A stretch of 64,000 nucleotides of DNA from JANQFM01 sp035471925 (GTDB lineage: Bacteria > Acidobacteriota > UBA6911 > RPQK01 > DATIPO01). The stretch covers positions 3,947-67,946 of the forward strand of contig DATIPO010000340.1 in NCBI GenBank assembly GCA_035471925.1. Direction: 5' to 3'. Shown here piece after piece: positions 17,601 to 25,078 of this stretch (positions within the stretch are counted from its first letter, which is position 1; each line of letters opens with the position of its first letter). Both the position numbers and the translations under genes were made by a program. The notes under the pieces were generated by a model. The model was given only the letters and a program-made list of their open reading frames with translations, was not told where the DNA came from and ran no database searches.

Positions 17601-17986
17601 GCAACAAGCTGGAACTGATGCGCGGCGCCCTCAAGGCCGTCGAACCCTACCCGCAGGGCGTCGACGACCAACTCGACGACCTGGAAGACCGCTTGGACAG
17701 CGTCCGGCGCACGCTCTTCGGCGACTCCACCCGGCGCCGTCTCGACCAGGATCAGCCGCCCTCGCTCTTCTCGCGCGTCAACAGCACCCTCTTCGCGGGC
17801 TTCCGCTCCATCTCCGATCCGACCGGAACCCAGGAGAGGGTCTACCAGATCATCGAGCAGGAGTTTGATCCCGTCATCACTGAGATCAACGACATGCTCA
17901 CCAACGCGGTTCCGGCCCTGGAACAGCGCCTCTCCGACCTGGGCGCCCCCTGGACCCCCGGCCGCACCATCGACTGGAGGAAGTAA
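14618..17986 (+). CDS. Large secreted sortilin/VPS10-like BNR-repeat protein
   Basis: The 1122-residue product is often annotated as a glycosyl hydrolase or sortilin-like protein. A signal peptide (about residues 14-36) is followed by an acidic, Gln/Glu-rich linker (about 38-62). Two large beta-propellers then span residues 65-790. They carry Asp-box (BNR) motifs of the type S-x-D-x-G-x-x-W: 'KSLDGGKSWKHMG', 'KSTDGGQNWEKV', 'KSEDAGTNWRKI', 'RSTNRGETWSRR', 'RSDDQGESWTAV' and 'KSTDRGASWTSI'. The C-terminal 330 residues include an acidic, Lys-rich segment, a beta domain ('RINWDLRFPD') and a helical end with 'ALEQRLSDLGAPWTPGR'. Catalytic residues of a known glycosidase are not evident, so a binding role is equally possible. 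Confidence 0.8.
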   Translation: MKMMKAKATGYGGPWLVLLMIWVVASCAVLSAGPAFGPFQGQEQGQEEQEGQEGEEKKEETPPLYKVKTPGLKFRSIGPALTAGRIADFAVNPDNPAQYYVAVASGGVWKTDNKGITFEPIFDGQGSYSIGCVSLDPNNHHVVWVGTGENNNQRSVPYGDGVYKSLDGGKSWKHMGLKESEHIGMIAIDPRDSSVVYVAAYGPLWSAGGDRGLYKSTDGGQNWEKVLEISENTGVSEVHLDPRNPDLIYAVAHQRRRHVFTLIDGGPESAVYKSEDAGTNWRKIMKGLPGGHVGRIGMDISPANPDVLYAIVEAQGRRGGFFRSTNRGETWSRRSSYTSRGNYYQEIFADPADVDRVYSMDTFGQVTDDGGATWERYGGRNRHVDDHALWIDPDNPDYLLNGNDGGIYESYDRGRNWRFMTQLPITQFYKVEVDNAEPFYNVYGGTQDNYSLGGPSRTTSRNGIENADWFVTKGGDGFETQVDPEDPNIIYAQSQYGSLARFDRRSGESIAIQPQEGEGENAYIWNWDSPLLISPHSKTRLYFAADKVFRSDDQGESWTAVSGDLTRQIDRNTLDVMGQTWPMDAVAKHASTSTYGNIVALEESARIEGLLYAGTDDGLIHVTGDGGGEWTRHETFPGVPDMTYVNEVLPSRHDDDTVYAAFNNHKRGDFKPYVLKSTDRGASWTSIASNLPERGSVYALAEDPVNPDLLFAGTEFGVFYTLDGGQYWKQFKAGLPTIAVRDIAIQEREDDLVLGTFGRSFYVLDNYSALRDLSQDVIDQEGHLFEVSDALMFIPYSRVGGGGKGFQGENFFVTPNPDVGAKITFYFKETIKTLEQKREEEESKKFKEKEVIEYPSYEEMRAEEEEEEPFLLLTITDAQGNEVRRLRHAAREGVQRINWDLRFPDTSEADSDAADPGEDVDSGILVLPGTYNVTLSKSVNGEVTQVAGPQSFEVRLLGDRTFPPSDPEAMLAFNQRLLELNRAITGARRAVGDLGNKLELMRGALKAVEPYPQGVDDQLDDLEDRLDSVRRTLFGDSTRRRLDQDQPPSLFSRVNSTLFAGFRSISDPTGTQERVYQIIEQEFDPVITEINDMLTNAVPALEQRLSDLGAPWTPGRTIDWRK

Positions 17987-17999
17987 GAGCCCGCTCCAA

Positions 18000-18041
18000 C
18001 ACCGCGACTCTGGGGCCGGGCCAGGCGGCAGAGTCGCGGTG
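18000..18041. terminator. Hairpin between convergent genes
   Basis: CACCGCGACTCT (18000-18011) and AGAGTCGCGGTG (18030-18041) form a perfect 12-base stem with an 18-base GC-rich loop. It starts 14 bases after the stop of the BNR gene and lies 48 bases from the stop of the convergent ATPase gene. No T-run follows, so it is terminator-like rather than a textbook intrinsic terminator. Confidence 0.5.
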
Positions 18042-18089
18042 CAACGTCGCTGCAACGCGAATATTGATCGGCGGCGGCTCCCCCCGGGC

Positions 18090-19259
18090 CTACTCGACCG
18101 GTCGTTGCAGTTGGCCGATCAGCTTGGGAAGGGCGGCCAGGGGAATTGCCGTGATGGTGTCGTCGACATCATATTCTTTGCTGCCGGGGTAGATGGTCCA
18201 GATGTGCTCCAAGTCGAGGTCTTGGCGGGCGCTGACCATCGAGCGGGTCCGCCCCGGAGCGTCGGCGTACTTGAACTCAAAGCCATAGCGCTTCCCTCTC
18301 ACGGTGAGCATCAGGGCGAGTTCTGCGCCTCCGTGGGTGGCCCAGAAGTAGGCGTCGCGCGTCCCCAGCAGACCAACCGCCTGCTCGAGGGCGAATCCTT
18401 CCCAGGACGCGCCCAGCTTAGGGTGTCCCTCAAGCTCACCGAGGGTGCCGATCTGGAGAAGGGCGTGCAGTATGCCGGAATCGCGCAGATAGACTTTGGG
18501 AGACTTGACCTGGCGTTTGGCGAGATTCTCAAACCAGGGCGGCAGAATCCGCACCATGAAGGCTCCAGAGAGGATGTCTAGGTAGCTGCGCGCTGTGTTT
18601 TCCGAGGTCCCCAGCGAACGCGCGAACTGGGCAGCGTTCCAGATCTGCCCGTGATAGTGGGCTACCATGCTCCAAAAGCGCCTCAAGGTTTCGGCCGGAA
18701 CCGAGATGCCGAGCTGGGGGATGTCGCGCTCGAGAAAAGTGCGGATGAAGTCCTGACGCCAGAGAAGGCTGGCCTCGTCATCCGGCGAAAGGAACGACCG
18801 GGGGAATCCCCCCCGCACCCAGAGCCGGCGCAGGTTCTCCGAGCCTGCCTCGCGGACATCGAATCCGGCTAGATCGACGAATCCGATGCGCCCCGCCAGC
18901 GATTCCGATACCCCGCGCACCATCTGCGGGGACGCCGAGCCGAGCAGCAAGAAGCGGGCCGGATTCTGGGGCCGGTCAACTAGAACTCGAAGCAGTTCAA
19001 AAAGCTTGGGCTGGCGTTGAACTTCGTCGATGATCACCAGCCCCGAGAGTCTCTCAAGGGTCGTCATAGGAGCCGACAAGCGCCGGACATCGACCGGATT
19101 CTCCAAGTCGAAAAACTCGCACGTCTCTTCCTCACGGTCCGCTACCATCCTGGCCAAAGTCGTCTTGCCGCATTGCCTCGGTCCCAGCAGCCCCGCAACC
19201 GGATTCAGCTCAAGGGCCCTTTCCACCCGCTTCAAAGCATTAGGACGTGGAACGATCAT
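18090..19259 (-). CDS. AAA-type ATPase with C-terminal DUF4143 domain
   Basis: The 389-residue product is of the AAA_14 + DUF4143 type, complete in length. It has a Walker A motif 'GPRQCGKTT' (residues 26-34), a Walker B 'LVIIDEVQRQPKLF', and a sensor-like 'LLLGSAS'. The DUF4143 region contains 'SLGTSENTARSYLDILSGAF', a helix-turn-helix-like segment, followed by 'KVYLRDSGILHALL' and the nuclease-like 'YGFEFKYAD' near the end. These proteins are common and often mobile in bacteria; their role is unknown, with stress and toxin-antitoxin links suggested. The start ATG at 19259 has a strong promoter directly upstream and no Shine-Dalgarno sequence. Confidence 0.85.
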   Translation of the reverse strand: MIVPRPNALKRVERALELNPVAGLLGPRQCGKTTLARMVADREEETCEFFDLENPVDVRRLSAPMTTLERLSGLVIIDEVQRQPKLFELLRVLVDRPQNPARFLLLGSASPQMVRGVSESLAGRIGFVDLAGFDVREAGSENLRRLWVRGGFPRSFLSPDDEASLLWRQDFIRTFLERDIPQLGISVPAETLRRFWSMVAHYHGQIWNAAQFARSLGTSENTARSYLDILSGAFMVRILPPWFENLAKRQVKSPKVYLRDSGILHALLQIGTLGELEGHPKLGASWEGFALEQAVGLLGTRDAYFWATHGGAELALMLTVRGKRYGFEFKYADAPGRTRSMVSARQDLDLEHIWTIYPGSKEYDVDDTITAIPLAALPKLIGQLQRPVE

Positions 19260-19265
19260 TCATCC

Positions 19266-19293
19266 ATCATAACCTTGAAATTCCTCATGTCAA
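19266..19293 (-). promoter_or_regulatory. Sigma-70 promoter of the DUF4143 ATPase gene
   Basis: On the minus strand a perfect TTGACA (19288-19293), a 16-base spacer and TATGAT (19266-19271) lie 6 bases before the ATG. With initiation about 7 bases after the -10, transcription would start at or next to the A of the ATG, giving a leaderless mRNA. Confidence 0.75.
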
Positions 19294-19414
19294 CTGAGGA
19301 TTTTCAAGGCAGTAGAGAAAGTGGGCACCCCCCTCCGACCCGCGCTCCCTGGACCCCCGCTCCTCTTGGGTCAGAATGCCAAGGGGAGTATCATGAAAGA
19401 AAAGGAGGTGTCGT

Positions 19415-19774
19415 ATGGATACCGCTTTTCGCAAGGCCACGCTCTGGATCGCCAAGGGCATCGGACTCGCCTATCTGCTCCTGCTGATGATCTTGAGCCT
19501 GGATGCCTTTTCCTTGCCCGGTCCCTGGTGGCAAGACCTGATCGGATTCGCCATCCACCTGATCCCGGCAGCCATTTTCGGCGCCGCTCTGTGGTTGGCC
19601 TGGAAACACCCGATGGCAGGCGCCTTGACACTCATCGCTTTGGGGCTGCTGTTTACCTTCTACTTCTCCACCTTCCGCGCCTGGCCCCCCTTCCTCTCCG
19701 TCTCCATGCCCCTTTTCCTGACCGCCTTCCTGTTCGCAGTAGCCGGCTGGCCGACTCACAAGCCGGCCCACTGA
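19415..19774 (+). CDS. Small four-helix membrane protein
   Basis: The 119-residue product is almost entirely hydrophobic, with four predicted membrane helices: 'GIGLAYLLLLMILSLDAF', 'LIGFAIHLIPAAIFGAALWL', 'GALTLIALGLLFTFYFSTF' and 'PLFLTAFLFAVAGW'. No catalytic motif is visible and no function is known. A very strong ribosome-binding site, AAAGGAGGTG, lies 5 to 6 bases before the ATG, supporting real expression. It lies divergently from the ATPase gene and ends 24 bases from the convergent TolB-like gene. Confidence 0.65.
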   Translation: MDTAFRKATLWIAKGIGLAYLLLLMILSLDAFSLPGPWWQDLIGFAIHLIPAAIFGAALWLAWKHPMAGALTLIALGLLFTFYFSTFRAWPPFLSVSMPLFLTAFLFAVAGWPTHKPAH

Positions 19775-19798
19775 GCCCAGGAGCCCTTCCCATTTTCA

Positions 19799-20848
19799 TC
19801 AGCGCGGCCACGGGCGCCAGCGGCCTTCGGCTTGGCGGCCGGGGGATTGGACTATGGGCTGGGGAAGGGAGGAGGCATCCAGAGGCACCATGTAGAGATT
19901 GAGGTCGTCCAGGTTGTCGGGGTCGGGGGCGGCGGTGAAGAGGAGCCATCGGCCGTCCGGGGACCAAGTAGGGTACCAGTTCTTGCCCTCGCCGACGATG
20001 ACGCGCCGGCCGCTGCCGTCGGGACGGATGACTTCGATGCGCGACGTGTCGCCATCGTCGGAGTAGAAGGCGATCAGCGATCCGTCGGGGGAAAAGCGGG
20101 ACGCCGAGTTGGAGCGTTCTTCGTCGGTTAGTCGTCGCAGGATGGTGCCTTCTGCATCGGCCAGAAAGAGGTCGCTGGGTCGCTCTCCCATCTTGCGGGA
20201 AAAGACGATGAGCGATCCGTCGGGTGAGAAATTCGCTCCTGCGGATGTCCCGAGCGGCTCTTTCAGGAGCCGGCGCTGACCGCTTCCGTCGGCATTCATG
20301 ATGTAGATGTGGGGGCTGCGCTCCTCCTCCGCCTGCTTCGGCGGCATCTTCCCCGCGGGCTCTCCGGCTTCTCTCGATTCCTTGTCAAGCTCGTCTGTAT
20401 CGGAGTCCTCAGAACCGGATTCCACTGGCTCGGCGCGCCAGGAGGTGAAGGCGATGCGTGCTCCGTCGGGCGTCCAGGCGGGGAGGTAGTCATGGTCGGG
20501 ATGATCGGTCAGGCGGCGCTGGTTGGACCCGTCGGCGTCCATGACCCAGATGTCGAGCTTGCCGTCGCGTCCGCTTTGGAAGGCGATGCGTGAGCCGTCA
20601 GGGGACCACTCCGCCCAATTGTCGCCCCCCGGGTTGCGGCTCAGGTTGATCCACTCGTCGTCGCCCGGACGCAGCAAATAGATCTCGCCGTTGCCCTCCC
20701 GGTTGGACATGAAGAGCAGGTCGGCTTGCTGAGGCGACCAGTCGATAGCGCTCACGTCTGTTGGCTCGTGTGAGCAAGCCGCCAGATGCAGTGCCAGGAG
20801 GCACCAAGAAAACTGCTGAAGAAACTGCTTTAACCTTCTTGGTAGCAT
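19799..20848 (-). CDS. TolB-like WD40/PD40 beta-propeller lipoprotein
   Basis: The product is about 349 residues. A lipoprotein signal peptide ends in the lipobox 'LALHLAACS', so C24 would be lipidated. The rest consists of PD40/TolB propeller repeats marked by 'WSPDGSRIAF', 'WTPDGARIAF', 'FSPDGSLIVF', 'FSPDGSLIAF' and 'WSPDGRWLLF', with 'MDADGSNQRRLTD' and 'MNADGSGQRRLLK' between. An acidic insertion (about residues 155-185) interrupts the third blade. Such propellers usually bind peptides or sugars. It is not the TolB of the Tol-Pal system, since no tol genes are near. The start at 20848 has AAGGGA upstream and precedes the lipobox correctly. Confidence 0.8.
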   Translation of the reverse strand: MLPRRLKQFLQQFSWCLLALHLAACSHEPTDVSAIDWSPQQADLLFMSNREGNGEIYLLRPGDDEWINLSRNPGGDNWAEWSPDGSRIAFQSGRDGKLDIWVMDADGSNQRRLTDHPDHDYLPAWTPDGARIAFTSWRAEPVESGSEDSDTDELDKESREAGEPAGKMPPKQAEEERSPHIYIMNADGSGQRRLLKEPLGTSAGANFSPDGSLIVFSRKMGERPSDLFLADAEGTILRRLTDEERSNSASRFSPDGSLIAFYSDDGDTSRIEVIRPDGSGRRVIVGEGKNWYPTWSPDGRWLLFTAAPDPDNLDDLNLYMVPLDASSLPQPIVQSPGRQAEGRWRPWPR

Positions 20849-21178
20849 GTGATTCCCTTCCATCCTTCTCTTTGCCATCACCGTCCTCAGGACCTGCGGG
20901 CACAAACCGCCGCGGCTGACCAAGGCCTGTCAGGAACTTGATCCTGGCATCGCGACCCTGCTCGATCATGGCATAAAGAGCACCTCCCATTATTGGAAAA
21001 ATCTGAGTTGATCCAGCAGGGACGGGAGGCGTCAGGAGGCTGCGACCGCGCGGTTGAGGCGCACACACTCGAAGTGCATTGTCGTCTCTTTCGTCAAATA
21101 GCGGCAAACGGCTGCTTTCCCCGGCTCGCGCTCTTTGATGATGGCGAGAACTGGTCGCGGGCGATACTGACCTTTTCA
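20849..21178. other. Intergenic region between divergent genes
   Basis: These 330 bases separate the TolB-like lipoprotein gene from the APC permease promoter. No RNA gene, repeat or supported reading frame was found beyond the ribosome-binding site of the lipoprotein gene. Confidence 0.35.
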
Positions 21179-21208
21179 TTGGACGCCGTGAAAATACTGG
21201 CCTAGAAT
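21179..21208 (+). promoter_or_regulatory. Promoter of the APC-USP permease gene
   Basis: TTGGAC (21179-21184), an 18-base spacer and TAGAAT (21203-21208) stand 9 bases before the ATG at 21218. Initiation would leave a leader of only two or three bases and no room for a Shine-Dalgarno contact. Confidence 0.5.
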
Positions 21209-21217
21209 CGGGAATTC

Positions 21218-23521
21218 ATGGCTGAGCCTTCTAAATCGGTTGGCGGCAAGAACGGCGAAGATGTCTCATTTGCGCGCACGCTGGGCCTTTTCGATGCGTC
21301 CATGATCGGCATCGGGGCCATGATCGGGGCGGGCATCTTCGTGCTCACCGGGATCGCCGCCGGGGTGGCGGGGCCGGGAGCCTTGCTGGCCTTCTTCCTC
21401 AACGGTCTGGTCACGCTCCTGACGGCCCTGGCCTACGCCGAGCTGGCCTCCACCTATCCCAAGTCGGGCGGCGGTTACGTCTTTATCAAGACGGCCTTTC
21501 CAGGACCCGTGGGGTTCGCTTCGGGCTGGATGCTGTGGTTCTGCTACATCGTGGCCTGCGCCCTCTACGCCTTGGGGTTCGGCAGCTATTTTTGGGAGAG
21601 CCTCGATTCCAGCCTTCCGGCTTTGACCGAATGGGCGGCTGGTGCTTTGGGCGAGCATTCGGTCGTCGTGGTGGTGACTCTGCTGATCGTCCTGGCCTTC
21701 AGCCTCATCAACATCCACGGCACGGCTGTCAGCGGATCGGTGGAGAATGTCCTGACGGTGGCCAAGATCATTATTCTGGCGATTTTCATCTTCTTTGGAG
21801 TGCGCCAGATGTCGGCTGAGCCGAGCCAGGCGATGGCCAGCTTCGAGCCTTTTTTGCCTTTGGGGTTCAGCGGCGTCCTGATGGCCATGGGACTGACCTT
21901 CATCGCCTTCGAAGGCTACGATCTGATCGCCACCGTGTCCGAGGAAATCAAGCATCCCGAGCGCAACATACCGCGGGCCACGATGATCTCGCTGATCGTG
22001 ACGGTAGTGATCTACCTGCTCATCGTCATTGTCTGCATCGGTGCGATCCAGCCGGCCGAGGGAGCGTCCTGGGAATTCCTGGGGGTCTACCAGGAAACGG
22101 CCATTGTGCGGGCGGCCGAGCAGTTCATGCCCTCTTTCGGCGTGGGACTGATTATCTTCGGCGGACTGCTTTCCACCCTTTCGGCGTTGAATGCCTCAGT
22201 CTTGGCCTCCTCCCGGGTGGCTTTTTCCATGAGCCGCGACAAGATGCTGCTTCGCGCCCTGAGCCGAATCCATCCCAAGCGCCTGACGCCTCACATGGCC
22301 GTGGCCGCGACCGGGCTGGTGACGGCCGTCTTGGCGGTGGCCTTTCCCATCCAGGTGCTGGGATCGGCGGCCAGCCTCATGTTCCTGCTGACCTTCGCCT
22401 TGGTCAACTTGGCCCTCATTGCCCTGCGCCGCAAGTTTCCCGGAGAGAAGCAGTCCACCTTCCGGGTGCCTCTTTATCCCCTGCCGCCCATTTTGGCCAT
22501 CGTGCTCAACCTGGGGCTGGCCTTTTACCAGTATGAATTCGATCCCCGGGCCTGGTACATCGCCGTCGCCTGGCTGCTGATGGGACTCTTCGTCTACTTT
22601 GCCTACTTCGAGAAGAAGGCCGCCGCCGAGATTCCCCAGGTCTTGGAGGTGGGGCGTCCGGCGGCTGAGGCGGTCAAGACCTACCGCATCCTGATTCCGC
22701 TGGCTCATCCCGATCACGTGGAGCCGCTGATGAAGCTGGCTATTCCCATCGCCCAGGCCAACGAGGGCGAGATCGTGGCCTTGTCGGTCGTGACCATCCC
22801 GCAGAATCTGCCCATTCACGAGGGCATGCGCTTCATCAAGCAGAAACAGCCGCTGCTCAAGTCGGCCCGCCGCCTGGGACGCGAGGCCAAGGTCCATACC
22901 CGCTCGGCCCTGCGCATCGCCCATCAGGCCCACGACGGTATTCTGCAGGCGGCCGAGAGCGAGGGAGCTTCACTGATTCTGATGGGATGGAAGGGCTACA
23001 CCACCACGCGCGACCGTATCCTGGGCGAGGTAGCCGATCGGGTCGTGCATCACGCACCCTGCGACCTCATCACCATCAAGCTGGTGGAACCCTTCAAGTT
23101 CGACCGCATCCTGCTGCCCACGGCGGGCGGTCCTCACGCCACCCTGGCCGCCGAGTACGTCTCCAATCTGCGCAAAGCTTACGGCAGCAAGGTGACCTGC
23201 TGTTACGTGCTGGCGAAGGGCGCCACGGACCGCGACCGGCAGATCGCCGATGAGTGGATTTCCAAGACCGTCCAGCGCACGGCCCTGGAAAGGGTGTCGG
23301 AGCACAAGCTGATCGAATCGGACCGCATCGCCACGTCGCTGATCAAGGCGGCCTCGGAGTTTGATCTGCTGGTGATGGGCGCATCCCGCGAAGGCATCTT
23401 CTCCAGCGTCCTCTTCGGTGAAATCCCCGAAAAGGTGGCCCGTTTCTCCGAGTCCTCAGTGATGATCGTGCGCCGTTTCGAGGGCAAGACCAAGACGCTG
23501 ATCAGGAAAATCTTGGGCTGA
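21218..23521 (+). CDS. APC-family amino acid permease fused to two UspA domains
   Basis: The 767-residue product has an N-terminal APC transporter (about residues 20-465). Its first helix carries the family motif 'FDASMIGIGAMIGAGIFVLT', the unwound GxG substrate-binding helix, followed by 11 more helices. The C-terminal 280 residues are two universal stress protein domains, starting about 486 ('TYRILIPLAHPDHVEPLMKL') and 627 ('FKFDRILLPTAGGPHATLAA'). Both have a phosphate-loop-like end, 'LMGWKGYTTTRD' and 'VMGASREGIFSS', so one or both may bind ATP and regulate transport. The substrate is probably an amino acid or polyamine. It is upstream of the pnt operon with a 112-base gap. Confidence 0.88.
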   Translation: MAEPSKSVGGKNGEDVSFARTLGLFDASMIGIGAMIGAGIFVLTGIAAGVAGPGALLAFFLNGLVTLLTALAYAELASTYPKSGGGYVFIKTAFPGPVGFASGWMLWFCYIVACALYALGFGSYFWESLDSSLPALTEWAAGALGEHSVVVVVTLLIVLAFSLINIHGTAVSGSVENVLTVAKIIILAIFIFFGVRQMSAEPSQAMASFEPFLPLGFSGVLMAMGLTFIAFEGYDLIATVSEEIKHPERNIPRATMISLIVTVVIYLLIVIVCIGAIQPAEGASWEFLGVYQETAIVRAAEQFMPSFGVGLIIFGGLLSTLSALNASVLASSRVAFSMSRDKMLLRALSRIHPKRLTPHMAVAATGLVTAVLAVAFPIQVLGSAASLMFLLTFALVNLALIALRRKFPGEKQSTFRVPLYPLPPILAIVLNLGLAFYQYEFDPRAWYIAVAWLLMGLFVYFAYFEKKAAAEIPQVLEVGRPAAEAVKTYRILIPLAHPDHVEPLMKLAIPIAQANEGEIVALSVVTIPQNLPIHEGMRFIKQKQPLLKSARRLGREAKVHTRSALRIAHQAHDGILQAAESEGASLILMGWKGYTTTRDRILGEVADRVVHHAPCDLITIKLVEPFKFDRILLPTAGGPHATLAAEYVSNLRKAYGSKVTCCYVLAKGATDRDRQIADEWISKTVQRTALERVSEHKLIESDRIATSLIKAASEFDLLVMGASREGIFSSVLFGEIPEKVARFSESSVMIVRRFEGKTKTLIRKILG

Positions 23522-23633
23522 TCCCCGCCTGGCGTTGATTTTTCCTCCACCCTTGCTCGCTATCGGCTTGCCCACCTGTTAAGATGCACGCGAAAAATGG
23601 AACACAATCGCAAGACAAGGGGTTACCAGTTCG

Positions 23634-24785
23634 ATGAAGATCGGCATTCCTAAAGAAACACATCCCGGCGAAAAGCGGGTCCCGATGCTGCCCCCGGAAG
23701 TCAAGAAGCTGGTCTCCGCCGGAGCGGAGATCGAGATCGAGTCCGGCTTGGGTCAGAGCATCGGAATCGGCGACGGGGAGTACAAAGAGGCCGGCGCCGC
23801 TGTCGCATCCGACCGCAAGGCTCTGGTCTCCTCCTCCGACATCATTCTGCGCTTGCGCAAGCCTCCGGCCGATGAAGTGGCCTGGCTCAAAGAAGGCGCC
23901 ATCCACGTCTCCTTTCTCGATCCCTTCAAGGAGGGCAGGTTAGTGGACGATTTGGCCCGGGCCGGCGTCAGCGCCGTCAGCATGGAGATGGTCCCGCGCT
24001 CCACCTACGCCCAGAAGATGGACGCCCTCAGCTCTCAGGCTTCCCTGGGAGGCTACATGGCCGTCATCGTGGCCGCCCGCGAACTCAACCGGGGACTCCC
24101 CATGATGACCACGCCGGCAGGGACCTTGGCTCCCGCCCGCGTCTTCGTCATTGGGGCCGGTGTAGCCGGCTTGCAGGCCATCGCCACGGCCAAGCGTCTG
24201 GGTGCCCGCGTTGAGGCCTTCGACACCCGTCCCGTGGTGGAGGAGCAGGTCCGCTCGCTGGGCGCCAAGTTCGTCAAGATCGACCTGGGCGAGACCGGAC
24301 AGACCGAGCAAGGCTATGCCAAGGAACTGACGCCCGAGCAGATCGAGCTGCAGAAGAAAGGCCAAGCCAAGATCATCGCCCAATCTGACGTGGTCATCAC
24401 CACTGCCCAGCTCTTCGGACGTCCGGCGCCCCGCATCGTCGACGCCTCCATGCTGGAAGGCATGAAACCGGGCAGCGTGGTGGTGGACATGGCCGTGGAG
24501 AGCGGAGGCAACGTGGAAGGCTCCGAAGTGGGCAAAATTGTGGAGAAAAACGGCATCAAGCTGGTGGGGCTGGTCAATCTCCCCGGCGAGCTTTCCGCCG
24601 ACGCCAGCCAAATGTATTCCAGCAACCTCACCCACCTGCTCACCGACCTTTGGGACGAGGAAAGCAAGAAGCTGGATCTCGATTTGGAGAACGACATCGT
24701 CCAGGGCTGCCTCATCACCCACGGCGGCAAAGTCGTCAATCAAATGCTGCTGGACATCCGCGCCAAGCAAAAGGAGGGCAACTAA
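23634..24785 (+). CDS. pntAA: NAD(P) transhydrogenase subunit alpha, part 1 (domain I)
   Basis: The 383-residue product matches the NAD(H)-binding domain I of proton-translocating transhydrogenase, as a separate subunit as in Rhodospirillum. It has the opening 'MKIGIPKETHPGEKRVPMLP', the 'QKMDALSSQASLGGY' segment, and the nucleotide motif 'VIGAGVAGLQAIATAKRLGA'. The 'LGETGQTEQGYAKELTPEQI' mobile loop also matches. With the other two subunits it reduces NADP+ with NADH using the proton gradient. The stop codon overlaps the next start by one base, so the genes are translationally coupled. A weak TAAGAT box lies about 50 bases upstream of the start. Confidence 0.95.
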   Translation: MKIGIPKETHPGEKRVPMLPPEVKKLVSAGAEIEIESGLGQSIGIGDGEYKEAGAAVASDRKALVSSSDIILRLRKPPADEVAWLKEGAIHVSFLDPFKEGRLVDDLARAGVSAVSMEMVPRSTYAQKMDALSSQASLGGYMAVIVAARELNRGLPMMTTPAGTLAPARVFVIGAGVAGLQAIATAKRLGARVEAFDTRPVVEEQVRSLGAKFVKIDLGETGQTEQGYAKELTPEQIELQKKGQAKIIAQSDVVITTAQLFGRPAPRIVDASMLEGMKPGSVVVDMAVESGGNVEGSEVGKIVEKNGIKLVGLVNLPGELSADASQMYSSNLTHLLTDLWDEESKKLDLDLENDIVQGCLITHGGKVVNQMLLDIRAKQKEGN

Positions 24786-25078
24786 TGGGAGCTGAAGTCG
24801 CAATCTACCTGGCCTTCATCCTGATGCTTTCGATCTTTCTGGGATTCGAGTTGATCTCCAAGGTCCCCTCGACCTTGCACACGCCTCTCATGTCGGGCGC
24901 CAACGCCATCTCGGGGATCACCCTGGTGGGTGCGCTGCTGGCCTCGGGTTCGGGTGTCGCCGGACTGAGCGTCATCCTGGGAACCCTGGCCGTGGTATTC
25001 GCCACCATCAACGTGGTGGGCGGATACATGGTCACCAACCGCATGCTGGCCATGTTCAAGAAGAAAGGGCAACAATGA
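24785..25078 (+). CDS. pntAB: NAD(P) transhydrogenase subunit alpha, part 2 (membrane)
   Basis: The 97-residue product has three or four membrane helices and the conserved 'FLGFELISKVPSTLHTPLMS' and 'GANAISGITLVGAL' of the domain II part of the alpha chain. It forms half of the proton channel together with PntB. The ATG at 24785 overlaps the stop of pntAA (TAATG), and its own stop overlaps the start of pntB (ATGA). Confidence 0.95.
   Translation: MGAEVAIYLAFILMLSIFLGFELISKVPSTLHTPLMSGANAISGITLVGALLASGSGVAGLSVILGTLAVVFATINVVGGYMVTNRMLAMFKKKGQQ

Noticed and set aside
16388..18055. A 555-codon minus-strand frame
   Set aside because: It lies opposite the C-terminal half of the BNR gene and has biased, motif-free sequence.
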